This document shows positions 55,202 through 62,928 of a DNA stretch of 64,000 nucleotides, one piece after another (the first letter of the stretch is position 1; each line of letters opens with the position of its first letter). Source of the DNA: Lichenicola sp964247725 (lineage in GTDB: Bacteria > Pseudomonadota > Alphaproteobacteria > Acetobacterales > Acetobacteraceae). The stretch is from NCBI GenBank assembly GCA_964247725.1, contig CAXTVM010000006.1, positions 43,705 through 107,704 on the forward strand. Direction: 5' to 3'. The notes below the pieces were generated by a model. It did not search any database, was not told the DNA's origin, and was given only the letters and a program-made list of their open reading frames with translations. The translations under genes were made by a program, and so were the position numbers.

Positions 55202-56779
55202 TTGATTGGCGACGGGAGAACAGCATCAGGTGGACGGGATGATGCCGACGCGCCCGAACCCGGTCCGGCACGACCCGCGCCGCCGCGGGACCGCGCCGCG
55301 GTGAGCGGGGACGACGAAGCCGGCGCAGGCGTCGAGGCCGGCGCCGCCGACCTGTTCGCAAGCTACGGCGAGCGGCGGTTTTTCTGCGAGATCATGCAGG
55401 CGGCAGACCCGGACGAGCCGACCATCCGGCTGATCCGCGGGCGGCTGCGCGGCATGGACGTGGAGGAGCTGCGCCGCCGCGCCGCCGCCGCCGAGGCCGA
55501 GCTCTACAACCTCGGCATCACCTTCACGGTCTATTCCGACCGCGACGCCATCGACCGCATCCTGCCGTTCGACCTGATCCCGCGCGTGCTGACCGCGTCC
55601 GAGTGGGACGTGATCGAGCGCGGCGTCATCCAGCGCGTCACCGCGATCAACCAGTTCCTGTGGGACATCTACCACGACCAGAAGATCCTCGGCGACGGCG
55701 TGATCCCGCGCGAGCTGGTGCTCGGCAACGGCAACTTCCGGCCCGAGATGATGGGGCTTGACGTGCCGCTCGGCGTCTACGTGCACGTCAACGGCACCGA
55801 CATCGTGCGCGACGAGACCGGCCGCTTCCTGGTGCTGGAAGACAACGCGCGCACCCCGTCCGGCGTCTCCTACGTGATCGAGAACCGGCACATGATGCTG
55901 CGCGTGCTGCCCGACCTGGTGGCCGGGATCGGGCTGCGCCCAGTCGAGGAGTACGGCGTCCGGCTGCAGCAGGCGATGGTGGACGTGGCCCCCGCCGGCG
56001 TCGTCGATCCGCAGGTGGTGCTGCTGTCGCCCGGCATCTACAACGCCGCCTACTACGAACACGTATTCCTGGCGCGCGAGATGGGCGTGCCGCTGGTCGA
56101 GGGCCGCGACCTGGTGGTGGAGAACCACCGCGTGTTCATGCGCACGATCGCGGGGCTCCGTCCGGTGCACGCGATCTACCGCCGGCTGAACGACGACTTC
56201 CTGGACCCCGACGTGTTCCGGCCGGACAGCCAGCTCGGCGTGCGCGGGCTGGTCGAGGCCTGGCGGCGCGGCAGCGTGGCGATCGCCAACGCGGTCGGCA
56301 CCGGGGTCGCCGACGACAAGGCGATCTATGCCTACATGCCGCGGATCATCCGCTACTATCTCGGCCAGGAGCCGATCGTGGCCAACGTCGAGACAAACAT
56401 CTGCCGCGAGCCGGAGGGCCTGCGCTACACGCTGGACAACCTCGAGCGGCTGGTGGTGAAACCGGTCGGCGAGTCCGGCGGCTACGGGCTCCTGATCGGG
56501 CCGCACGCCTCGAAGGCGGAGCTCGCCGACTTCCGCAGCAGGCTGCGGGCCGATCCCGCCAACTACATCAGCCAGCCGGTGATCAACCTGTCGACGGCGC
56601 CGACGCTGTGCGAGCACGGGGTCGAGGCGCGGCACGTCGACCTGCGGCCGTTCGCGGTGACCGGCGCCTCGACTTGGGTTCTGCCGGGCGGCCTGTCGCG
56701 GGTCGCGCTGAAGAAGGGATCGCTGGTGGTGAACTCGTCGCAGGGCGGCGGCTCGAAGGACACCTGGGTGCTCGCATGA
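55202..56779 (+). CDS. Circularly permuted ATP-grasp type 2 family protein
   Basis: A 525-residue protein of the circularly permuted ATP-grasp family (PF14403, formerly DUF404/DUF407). Conserved blocks: NLGITFTVYSDRDAIDRILP, FDLIPRVLTASEWDVIERGV, QRVTAINQFLWDIYHDQKIL, GVYVHVNGTDIVRDETGRFL then VLEDNARTPSGVSYVIENR, LLSPGIYNAAYYEHVFLARE, and VVKPVGESGGYGLLIGPHA (ATP-binding loop). These enzymes are thought to form peptide-like bonds using ATP; the product is unknown. TTG at 55202 opens the frame; GTG at 55301 is an alternative that removes a low-complexity leader. The alpha-E gene follows 24 bases later. Confidence 0.92.
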   Translation: MIGDGRTASGGRDDADAPEPGPARPAPPRDRAAVSGDDEAGAGVEAGAADLFASYGERRFFCEIMQAADPDEPTIRLIRGRLRGMDVEELRRRAAAAEAELYNLGITFTVYSDRDAIDRILPFDLIPRVLTASEWDVIERGVIQRVTAINQFLWDIYHDQKILGDGVIPRELVLGNGNFRPEMMGLDVPLGVYVHVNGTDIVRDETGRFLVLEDNARTPSGVSYVIENRHMMLRVLPDLVAGIGLRPVEEYGVRLQQAMVDVAPAGVVDPQVVLLSPGIYNAAYYEHVFLAREMGVPLVEGRDLVVENHRVFMRTIAGLRPVHAIYRRLNDDFLDPDVFRPDSQLGVRGLVEAWRRGSVAIANAVGTGVADDKAIYAYMPRIIRYYLGQEPIVANVETNICREPEGLRYTLDNLERLVVKPVGESGGYGLLIGPHASKAELADFRSRLRADPANYISQPVINLSTAPTLCEHGVEARHVDLRPFAVTGASTWVLPGGLSRVALKKGSLVVNSSQGGGSKDTWVLA

Positions 56780-56803
56780 GGGCGTCGACATGAAGGTGGG
56801 CGC

Positions 56804-57811
56804 ATGAGTGAGAGCGTCGATGCCATCCAGGGCCCGATCCGCAACCAGTCGCTGCTGTCGCGGCACGCCGAGAGCACCGTCTGGCTGGCGCGCTACATGG
56901 AGCGGATCGAGAACCTCGCCCGCGTGCTCGACGTCACCGAGACCTTCACGCGCACGAGCCAAGCGGAGAACGGCTGGCGCTCGATCATCCAGATCAACGC
57001 CGACGACGCGCGCTACTACAGCACCCGCGACGAGGCCGACATGGACGGCGTCGCCGAGTTCTACGTGCTAGACCGGGAGAACCCGAACTCGATCTCGAGC
57101 ATCATCACGCTGGCGCGCGAGAACGCGCGCACGCTGCGGCCGCTGATCTCCACCGAGATGTGGACGCACATCAACATGTTCCACAACTGGGTGCGGCAGC
57201 TCACCCGCCGCGACATCCGCCCGTCACAGCTCTCCGCGCTCTGCTCGCGGCTGAAGCAGGAATGCCAGACCCACAACGGCATCACCGAGGGCACGTTCTA
57301 TCGCGATCAGGGCTACCATTTCTACAACATCGGCAAGTACCTGGAGCGTGGCGACCAGACCACGCGGTTGGTCGACATCAAGTACCACACGCTGCTGCCG
57401 CGCGACGCCGGCATCGGCAGCCCGGTCGACGTCAGCCAGTGGAGCGCCGTGCTGCGCGCGGCCGCCGCGTACCACGCCTATCGCCGGGTGATGCCGCGCT
57501 CTCTCACTCCGGCGCAGGTGGCCGGCTTCCTGTTGCTGAACAACGCCTTCCCGCGCTCGCTGGTGCTGACGCTGCGCCAGGTGTTCTGGGCGCTGAGCCA
57601 GCTCCGCACCGATTACGGGCTGCGCAGCGCGGGTGCGGCGCTGGAGCACATGGACGAACTCCAGGCCGCGCTCGCCGATCAGACCATCGAGCAGATCATC
57701 CTGCGCGGCCTGCACGAGTTCCTGGACTGGGTGCAGGTGCAGCTCCAGCGGATCCAGAACGACGTCGCCATGTCGTTCTGGGCGCGGTCGGGGCCGCTCC
57801 CGACCGATTAG
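56804..57811 (+). CDS. Alpha-E domain protein (DUF403)
   Basis: A 335-residue helical protein of the alpha-E family, the constant partner of permuted ATP-grasp enzymes. It begins LLSRHAESTVWLARYMERIE with ARVLDVTETF and includes SSIITLARENARTLRPLIST, EMWTHINMFHNWVRQL, QGYHFYNIGKYLERGDQTTR and NNAFPRSLVLTLRQVFWALS. The frequent further partners (transglutaminase-like protein and proteasome-type protease) are not next to it here. ATG at 56804 with GGTGGG upstream. Terminates before a gene-free 149-base gap. Confidence 0.92.
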   Translation: MSESVDAIQGPIRNQSLLSRHAESTVWLARYMERIENLARVLDVTETFTRTSQAENGWRSIIQINADDARYYSTRDEADMDGVAEFYVLDRENPNSISSIITLARENARTLRPLISTEMWTHINMFHNWVRQLTRRDIRPSQLSALCSRLKQECQTHNGITEGTFYRDQGYHFYNIGKYLERGDQTTRLVDIKYHTLLPRDAGIGSPVDVSQWSAVLRAAAAYHAYRRVMPRSLTPAQVAGFLLLNNAFPRSLVLTLRQVFWALSQLRTDYGLRSAGAALEHMDELQAALADQTIEQIILRGLHEFLDWVQVQLQRIQNDVAMSFWARSGPLPTD

Positions 57812-57960
57812 ACGTCTTCAGCGAGAGGTCGCGGCGTCATGGCGACCGATCAGGTGCCAAAGCGTGATGCGGTCGGAACCGCTCACGAATAGACGCCTGA
57901 TCTTTCGCCGCCACAGCAGCGACTATCCCACCGAACGGATCCGCCCGGTAGGATGACGCC

Positions 57961-58182
57961 CTAGCTCGGCGGGTTGGCGGCTTCCGCCTTGGCCTTCTTC
58001 GCCGCCTCGTGATGGCCGACCGCGCAGCCGGCGGCGGCGCCGATGACCGCGTGATGGCCGGCGACGTGGCCGGCGACGCCACCCACGGCGGCGCCCTTGA
58101 CGCAACCCGCCGCTATCGCCGGCGCCGCCAGGCCGAACGAGAGCGACACCATCAGGCCGGCACGTGCTGATCTACTGAACAT
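57961..58182 (-). CDS. Small secreted glycine-zipper-like protein
   Basis: A 73-residue protein: signal peptide (SARAGLMVSLSFGLAAPAIA), then a Gly/Ala/Val/His repeat region (GAAVGGVAGHVAGHHAVIGA) resembling glycine-zipper envelope proteins, and an Ala/Lys tail. Two Cys may pair. ATG at 58182 has GGAGG eight bases upstream, better than the ATG at 58203. Function unknown. Confidence 0.75.
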   Translation of the reverse strand: MFSRSARAGLMVSLSFGLAAPAIAAGCVKGAAVGGVAGHVAGHHAVIGAAAGCAVGHHEAAKKAKAEAANPPS

Positions 58183-58214
58183 AGGATTATCCTCCATCGC
58201 CATGTCGGCTTGTC

Positions 58215-59252
58215 CTACGCAACGGGACCGCCGGCGTTTCCTTGACACCTGGCTGCCCAGATCTCCCCGGCCTGCCGATCGGCGGCGTCCGGGTCCAGCC
58301 CGGGATCGAGCGCCAGCAGGGCCAGCGCCACCGTGCCGATCACCGTCTGCAGCGCCACCGGATCGTCCTGGTCCTGGCCGCGCCAGATCCGGGCGAATCT
58401 GTCCGGCGTGTCCACCCTCGCCCGCCCGGCCGAGGTCGCCAGCGGCGGCAGCATCCACTCGGCCCGGCCCCCGTCCCGACGCCACAGATGCGCCGCGGTG
58501 GCCTTGGTCGCCGGCCGCTCGGCCTCGCCGCCGCCGCCCTTGATCACCACCAGCGACCGCCGCCCCAGGCGCTCGGCCACGCCCAGGTGCAGCGCGATGT
58601 AGGCCGGGTGGAACACGCCGTCGACGGAGGCCAGCGCGCAGCCGGGATCGATCAGCCGGGCCACCGTGTTGATCGGCGAGCGCAGCCCGAACAGCCGGCG
58701 CATGCCGAGCAGCCGGTCGATCCCCGGCGCCATCCGCGCCACCGGCCAGTAGGCGTAGCCGGTGCGGTCCAGCGCCGCCGCCACGCCCGCCCGGTCCGCG
58801 CAGGGGGACAGCCCGAGCGCCGCCAAGCCGTCCGCCACCGACATGCCCCCGGAGAATTCGTTGCTGCCGTGCATCAGCACGCGGCGGCCGCTCGCCGCCA
58901 GCGCCAGCGCCGCCAGCAGGAACCAGGGCGCCCCGCGCGTACGGCCGGCGCCGTAGCTCGGCCAGTCGAGCTCGACCGGCCCGACCGGTCCCGCCGCGGT
59001 GCCGTCGCCCAGCCCGATCGACCGCCGGGCGGCCTCGACCAGCCCGGCGATCTCGTCCGGATCCTCGCCTCGATAGCGCAGCAGCATCAGGAAGGCGCCG
59101 AGCTGGGCCGGATGCACCGCGTCGTCCAGCACCAGCGCCAGCGCGTCGGCCGCCTCCGCCCGGGTCAGCGCCCGCGAGCGCCCGGGCCCGCGCCCCAGCG
59201 TGGCGACATAGACGGCGAAGCGCGCCTCCGCATCCGGCAGCATCGTGTCCAT
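58215..59252 (-). CDS. TrpD2/YbiB-like nucleic-acid-binding phosphoribosyltransferase homologue
   Basis: A 345-residue homologue of anthranilate phosphoribosyltransferase of the YbiB (TrpD2) branch. It has the N-terminal helical domain (LTRAEAADALALVLDDAVHP then AQLGAFLMLLRYRGEDPDEI), and RRVLMHGSNEFSGGMSVADG where TrpD has its PRPP-binding loop. YFGLRSPINT-type sequence appears as LFGLRSPINTVARLIDPG, then RSLVVIKGGGGEAERPATKA. E. coli YbiB binds nucleic acids and lacks TrpD activity; without trp genes nearby this is more likely than tryptophan synthesis. ATG at 59252 chosen; TTG at 59258 is possible. Confidence 0.85.
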   Translation of the reverse strand: MDTMLPDAEARFAVYVATLGRGPGRSRALTRAEAADALALVLDDAVHPAQLGAFLMLLRYRGEDPDEIAGLVEAARRSIGLGDGTAAGPVGPVELDWPSYGAGRTRGAPWFLLAALALAASGRRVLMHGSNEFSGGMSVADGLAALGLSPCADRAGVAAALDRTGYAYWPVARMAPGIDRLLGMRRLFGLRSPINTVARLIDPGCALASVDGVFHPAYIALHLGVAERLGRRSLVVIKGGGGEAERPATKATAAHLWRRDGGRAEWMLPPLATSAGRARVDTPDRFARIWRGQDQDDPVALQTVIGTVALALLALDPGLDPDAADRQAGEIWAARCQGNAGGPVA

Positions 59253-59326
59253 GCGCAATCGCCCTTCCCCGCCAGCGGAGCCGTCTTTTTACTCGATACC
59301 TGCGCCGGAGTGCATAGACTACGGGG

Positions 59327-59995
59327 GTGAATGCCCTCGCCCCGCCCAGCAGCCGACCGACCATCGAGGTGGTGCACGACTTCGTCTGCCCGTGGTGCTA
59401 CCTGGGCGTGCGGCGCCTGCTGCGGGCGCTGGCGAGCCGGCCCGGCCAGTCCTTCGCCATCGACTGGCGGCCGTTCCTGCTCAACCCCGACATCCCGCGC
59501 CAGGGCCTGTCGCGCGCCGACTACGTGGTGCGCAAGTTCGGCGGCGAGGACCGCGCCCGCCGGCTTTATGCCTCGGTGACCGAACTCGGGCGGCAGGACG
59601 GTGTGGCGTTCCGCTTCGAGCGCATGGCCCACGTCCCGTCCAGCGTCGACGCGCACCGCCTGGCCGGCTGGGCGGCCCGATTCGGTGCCGTCAATGCGGT
59701 GGTGGAGGCGCTGTTCGCGGCTCAATTCGCCGAAGGCCTCGACATCGGCGACCATGCGGTGCTGGCCGCGATCGCCGCCGGCATCGGCCTCGACGCGGCC
59801 GAAGCGCTGGCCTACCTGCGCTCCAGCGAAGGGGCCGACCTCGTGCACGCGGAGAACCTGCGCGCGCACCGGCGCGGGATCAGCGGGGTGCCGTGCTTCG
59901 TGTTTCCGGGGCGGCTGGCGGTGTCCGGGGCGCAGGAGGCCGAGGTGTTCCAGCGGCTGCTCGATGTCGCGGCGCTGGAGACTGTCGCCGGGTAA
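59327..59995 (+). CDS. DsbA family oxidoreductase (FrnE/HCCA isomerase-like)
   Basis: A 222-residue cytoplasmic thioredoxin-fold protein. The active site is VVHDFVCPWCYLGVRRL (C-P-W-C, about residues 25-28); an inserted helical domain follows, and the cis-Pro loop is in ISGVPCFVFPGRLAVSGAQE. These features fit FrnE-type DsbA oxidoreductases and related isomerases. No signal peptide. GTG at 59327 is preceded by GGGGG. It converges on ridA through the palindromic element at 59999-60117. Confidence 0.9.
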   Translation: MNALAPPSSRPTIEVVHDFVCPWCYLGVRRLLRALASRPGQSFAIDWRPFLLNPDIPRQGLSRADYVVRKFGGEDRARRLYASVTELGRQDGVAFRFERMAHVPSSVDAHRLAGWAARFGAVNAVVEALFAAQFAEGLDIGDHAVLAAIAAGIGLDAAEALAYLRSSEGADLVHAENLRAHRRGISGVPCFVFPGRLAVSGAQEAEVFQRLLDVAALETVAG

Positions 59996-59998
59996 AAG

Positions 59999-60117
59999 AA
60001 GGCCAGGGGCTCTGCCCCTGGACCCCGCCAGAGGCGGAGCCTCCGGACACCATTCCTTAGGTAACGGGTTCCAAGGGCCGCCGGCCCTTGGCGGGTCCAG
60101 GGCAGAGCCCTGGCCTT
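59999..60117. repeat. Palindromic repeat element acting as bidirectional terminator (complete copy)
   Basis: The outer arms (59999-60030 and 60089-60117) are inverted copies differing by three one-base insertions. Each arm is itself a hairpin: CCAGGGGC-TCT-GCCCCTGG at 60003-60021 and CCAGGGC-AGA-GCCCTGG on the right. A third hairpin CCAAGGGCC-GCC-GGCCCTTGG occupies 60071-60091. The element fills the space between the two convergent stop codons. Partial copies lie at 24239-24276 and 27874-27897. Confidence 0.8.
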
Positions 60118-60120
60118 TCC

Positions 60121-60621
60121 TCACTTCCGGACCGCCACCACCTCGATCTCGACCAGCCAACCTGGATTGGCCAGCGCCGCCACCTGGAAGGCGGAGCGCG
60201 TCGGCAGGTTCGGCTGCGCGGCGGTGCCGAAGGACTGCGTGTAGGACTTCATCATCCCGGCGAAGTCCATCTTCCCCAGCTTCGGGTCGGGCGCCAGGTA
60301 GACGTGCATCTGCACCACGTCGGCGAACGTCAGATGCAGGTCGGCCAGCGCCGACTGGATCTTGGCGAGGGCGCTCCGGGTCTGGGTCTCGGTGTCGCCG
60401 TAGGCCGCAAGCGTCATGGGCGGCGCGGCCTTGTCGGCGACGTCGGCGCCCATGCCGGACAGGTAGATCGTGCCGTAGCCCGGCGGCACCTCGATCGCGC
60501 TGGCGATCGGGAACTTGCCCGTCGCATGACGCACCAGGTCGGCGGCGGCGCCGGGCGACGCCGCCGTCACGGCGGCGAGCAACACCGCCCACGCCGCACG
60601 GGACTGGACAACCATTCTCAC
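60121..60621 (-). CDS. Exported RidA family protein
   Basis: A 166-residue RidA/YjgF-family protein with a signal peptide (AAWAVLLAAVTAASPGAAA). RidA features include PGYGTIYLSGMGAD, the helix ETQTRSALAKIQSALADLHL, DVVQMHVYLAPDP, PTRSAFQVAALANPGWLVEI (the Arg that binds the imine carboxylate) and EIEVVAVRK. RidA proteins hydrolyse reactive imines/enamines; export suits the amine oxidase made by the same operon. GTG at 60621 overlaps the cytochrome stop (GTGA). The gene ends against the palindromic repeat. Confidence 0.9.
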   Translation of the reverse strand: MRMVVQSRAAWAVLLAAVTAASPGAAADLVRHATGKFPIASAIEVPPGYGTIYLSGMGADVADKAAPPMTLAAYGDTETQTRSALAKIQSALADLHLTFADVVQMHVYLAPDPKLGKMDFAGMMKSYTQSFGTAAQPNLPTRSAFQVAALANPGWLVEIEVVAVRK

Positions 60622-61046
60622 TTCTCCGGGGTCGGGTCTGGCCCGCGCACCGCGGCGACGTCCTCCGGCGCCACCGCGCCGGCGTCGTGGTTGCCGAAGT
60701 GCGTGCGCACGTAGCCCACGACCGCCGCCACCTGGGCGTCGTTCAGCATGCTGCCGAGCCAGGGCATGCCGCCCTTGCCGTTGAGCACCACGTAGATCGG
60801 GTAGCCCGCGTTCTGCAGCTTCGCGTTGCCGGCCAGCGCCGGGATGGTGGCGGCGCCGGTCGCACCCCGGGCGTTGGCCTGGTGGCAGCCCTGGCAGACC
60901 TGGGTGTAGATCACCTGGCCGTCGAGGCTGGTGGTGCCGGCGCCGGCGACGTTGGCCGCGACGTCGGCCCGGGCGGCTCCGGCCGGCAGCAGCGCCAGGC
61001 CGAGCAGCGGCGCCAGCAGCGCCGCCTTGGCTGTCGAATGCCGCAT
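60618..61046 (-). CDS. Periplasmic mono-haem cytochrome c
   Basis: A 142-residue class I cytochrome c: signal peptide (KAALLAPLLGLALLPAGAA), haem site QVCQGCHQANARG (C-x-x-C-H), and the axial Met in GKGGMPWLGSMLNDAQVAAV. It would carry electrons in the periplasm. Its ATG shares a base with the amine oxidase stop (TGATG) and its stop overlaps the ridA start, so the three genes form one coupled operon; the likely electron donor is the amine oxidase. Confidence 0.93.
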   Translation of the reverse strand: MRHSTAKAALLAPLLGLALLPAGAARADVAANVAGAGTTSLDGQVIYTQVCQGCHQANARGATGAATIPALAGNAKLQNAGYPIYVVLNGKGGMPWLGSMLNDAQVAAVVGYVRTHFGNHDAGAVAPEDVAAVRGPDPTPEK

Positions 61047-62635
61047 CAGGCGGCGCCCAAGGCGCGCTGGTGCAGCTGCGTCACCGCCGCCATCGCCGAC
61101 TGGATCGCGCCCTCTTGCCAGCAGCCGACATAGGAAGCGTGCTCGCCGGCCAGCACCAGGCGGTTGTCCATCGTCGTCATCGCCTTGTAGTGCGCCTTAC
61201 GGGTCTCCTCGCTCCAGGTCGAGCAGCAGCCAAGGGTCCAGGGCATCCGGCTCCAGGCGACGCCGATGCCGTTGGCGAACTCGGCGCGATATTGCGGATG
61301 CAGCATGCTGCCCTGCTTCAGCGCCTCCTCGACCCGCTCCTCCGGGGTCATGCCGGAGAACGCGTAGGCGGCCGGGCCGAACATGTAGCCGCCGAGCAGC
61401 ACGCCGGGGCCGTCGCTGAAATAGCGCGAGCTCGGGTAGGACACCTGGCTGATCGGCTGGTTGGTGAAGCTGATGCCGCCGTAGATCTGCTCGTCCTGCT
61501 CCCAGAAGCGGCGCTTGAACTCGAGCCCGATCTTGACCGAGGACGCGTACGGCACCGCCTGGATCGCCGCCCGCATCGGCGCGCTGGCCTGCACCTCGAT
61601 CTCGGCCAGCACCGGCAGCGGGATCGTGCAGACGCAGTACTCGGCCTTGGCCTCGGTGACGGCGCCGCTGCCCTGGTCGTCGACATAGGTCACGGTGACC
61701 CCGCCGCCGTCCTGCGCGATCTTGGTCACCTTGACGTTGTGCGAGACGACGTCGTCGACGTGCTTGGCGAAGCCCTTGCCGATCATGTCCATGCCGCCGA
61801 CCGGCTGGAACATCGTCGTCTGCATCTCGTAGCTCATGTGGAAGGCGAGCCACTGCCACAGGCCGGACTTCATGATCGCGGCGCGCCCGAGCGGCTGCGA
61901 CGGGATGGGCGCGCCGTCGGGGCCGGCGGTCGGCATCTTGTCGTAGCCGCGGCGCAGCGAGACCAGCTCGGTCCCGGAGTAGCCGTAGTTCTTGTCCAGA
62001 AGGCCCCAGCCCTTCATCGCCGCCAGCAGGTCGTGCTGCTCGTCGGCGCTGATCGGCTGGTCGAGCTTGTTCTGGTTGATCGCCTTGGCCAGCAGCTCGG
62101 CGGTGTAGCCGGTGAAGTCGGTCATCACGTCGCGGTAGCGCTGCGGCCGGCCGCCGAAGCTGTCGCTGTCGTGCAGGTAGGCATTGTGGTTGAGCTCGAC
62201 GAAGGGCTCCAGCTGCACGCCGAACAGCTTGCAGTACTGCAGCAGGCCCTGGTGGTGGTAGGGGATGCGCCAGGGACCGGGGTTCAGGTAGTTGCCGGGC
62301 GAGAAGCCGACATGCTGGGTGGCGCCGCCGAGCTCGGTCAGGGTGTCGCCGCCGCGCAGCGTGAAGTTGCGGCCGCCGGACCGGTTCTGGTACTCGAGCA
62401 CGCGCACGTCGTAGCCTGCCTTGCGCAGCTCGTAGGCGGCGAGCATCCCGGCGAGGCCGGCGCCCAGCACCAGCACGGTGGTGCCCTTCCGCGCCCCGGA
62501 CAGCGACGGGAAGCCGGCGAAGTCGGTGCCGGCCGCATGACCCAGCTGCGTCATTGCCTGATAGGCCGCCATGCTGCCCGCGACCGCGCCGATCCGCATC
62601 AGCAGCTGCCGGCGGGTCGGCTCCGAGGTGCCCAT
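61046..62635 (-). CDS. Flavin amine oxidase-family enzyme with Tat-like signal (NicA2-like)
   Basis: A 529-residue flavoprotein. The N-terminus is a Tat-like signal (TRRQLLMRIGAVAGSMAA). The FAD-binding Rossmann motif is VLVLGAGLAGMLAAYELRKA with VRVLEYQNRSGGRNFTLRGG. The C-terminal FAD contact LVLAGEHASYVGCWQEGAIQ matches monoamine oxidase-type enzymes. It would oxidise a primary or secondary amine to an imine. Linked cytochrome c and RidA suggest it is a periplasmic dehydrogenase feeding the respiratory chain, as shown for nicotine oxidoreductase NicA2 with its cytochrome. ATG at 62635 is used; the longer frame start lacks the signal-like N-terminus. Confidence 0.9.
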   Translation of the reverse strand: MGTSEPTRRQLLMRIGAVAGSMAAYQAMTQLGHAAGTDFAGFPSLSGARKGTTVLVLGAGLAGMLAAYELRKAGYDVRVLEYQNRSGGRNFTLRGGDTLTELGGATQHVGFSPGNYLNPGPWRIPYHHQGLLQYCKLFGVQLEPFVELNHNAYLHDSDSFGGRPQRYRDVMTDFTGYTAELLAKAINQNKLDQPISADEQHDLLAAMKGWGLLDKNYGYSGTELVSLRRGYDKMPTAGPDGAPIPSQPLGRAAIMKSGLWQWLAFHMSYEMQTTMFQPVGGMDMIGKGFAKHVDDVVSHNVKVTKIAQDGGGVTVTYVDDQGSGAVTEAKAEYCVCTIPLPVLAEIEVQASAPMRAAIQAVPYASSVKIGLEFKRRFWEQDEQIYGGISFTNQPISQVSYPSSRYFSDGPGVLLGGYMFGPAAYAFSGMTPEERVEEALKQGSMLHPQYRAEFANGIGVAWSRMPWTLGCCSTWSEETRKAHYKAMTTMDNRLVLAGEHASYVGCWQEGAIQSAMAAVTQLHQRALGAA

Positions 62636-62780
62636 TCGATTCAACACACGTGCTCCGAGGCCCGACCGCCATGACGGCTGCGCGGGAACGCCAGACGCTA
62701 GGACGATCGGCAAGCCATCGTCAACCGCATCTTACGCAAGCATCTGCACTCCATACGTGCAAGTGCGCTGTGACCTATTT

Positions 62781-62799
62781 GCAACAGCCCGGTTGTTGC
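62781..62799. promoter_or_regulatory. Short inverted repeat in the divergent amine oxidase/TonB-receptor region
   Basis: GCAACA-GCCCGGT-TGTTGC is a 19-base inverted repeat about midway between the two divergent start codons, followed by CTCTTTTTGC. It could be an operator for a shared regulator, or a small hairpin; no regulator gene is in view. The rest of 62636-62928 has no gene. Confidence 0.3.
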
Positions 62800-62928
62800 T
62801 CTTTTTGCATGCAGATTGAGGGTTGATCGGACCGAGTCGGCGCGGCGTATTCGTCACGTTACGGGAACGGTCTGGGGCGGCGTCGTTGCGGATGGCCGAG
62901 CCCGCAGGCTGATGAAGGATCTCGACGG

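Noticed and set aside
55226..56962. Long leftward open frame opposite the ATP-grasp gene
   Set aside because: His/Val/Asp/Arg-rich composition is that of an antisense shadow; the plus-strand gene has clear family motifs.
61070..62674. Long rightward open frame opposite the amine oxidase
   Set aside because: Composition bias and lack of any motif; the opposite strand encodes a clear flavoprotein.
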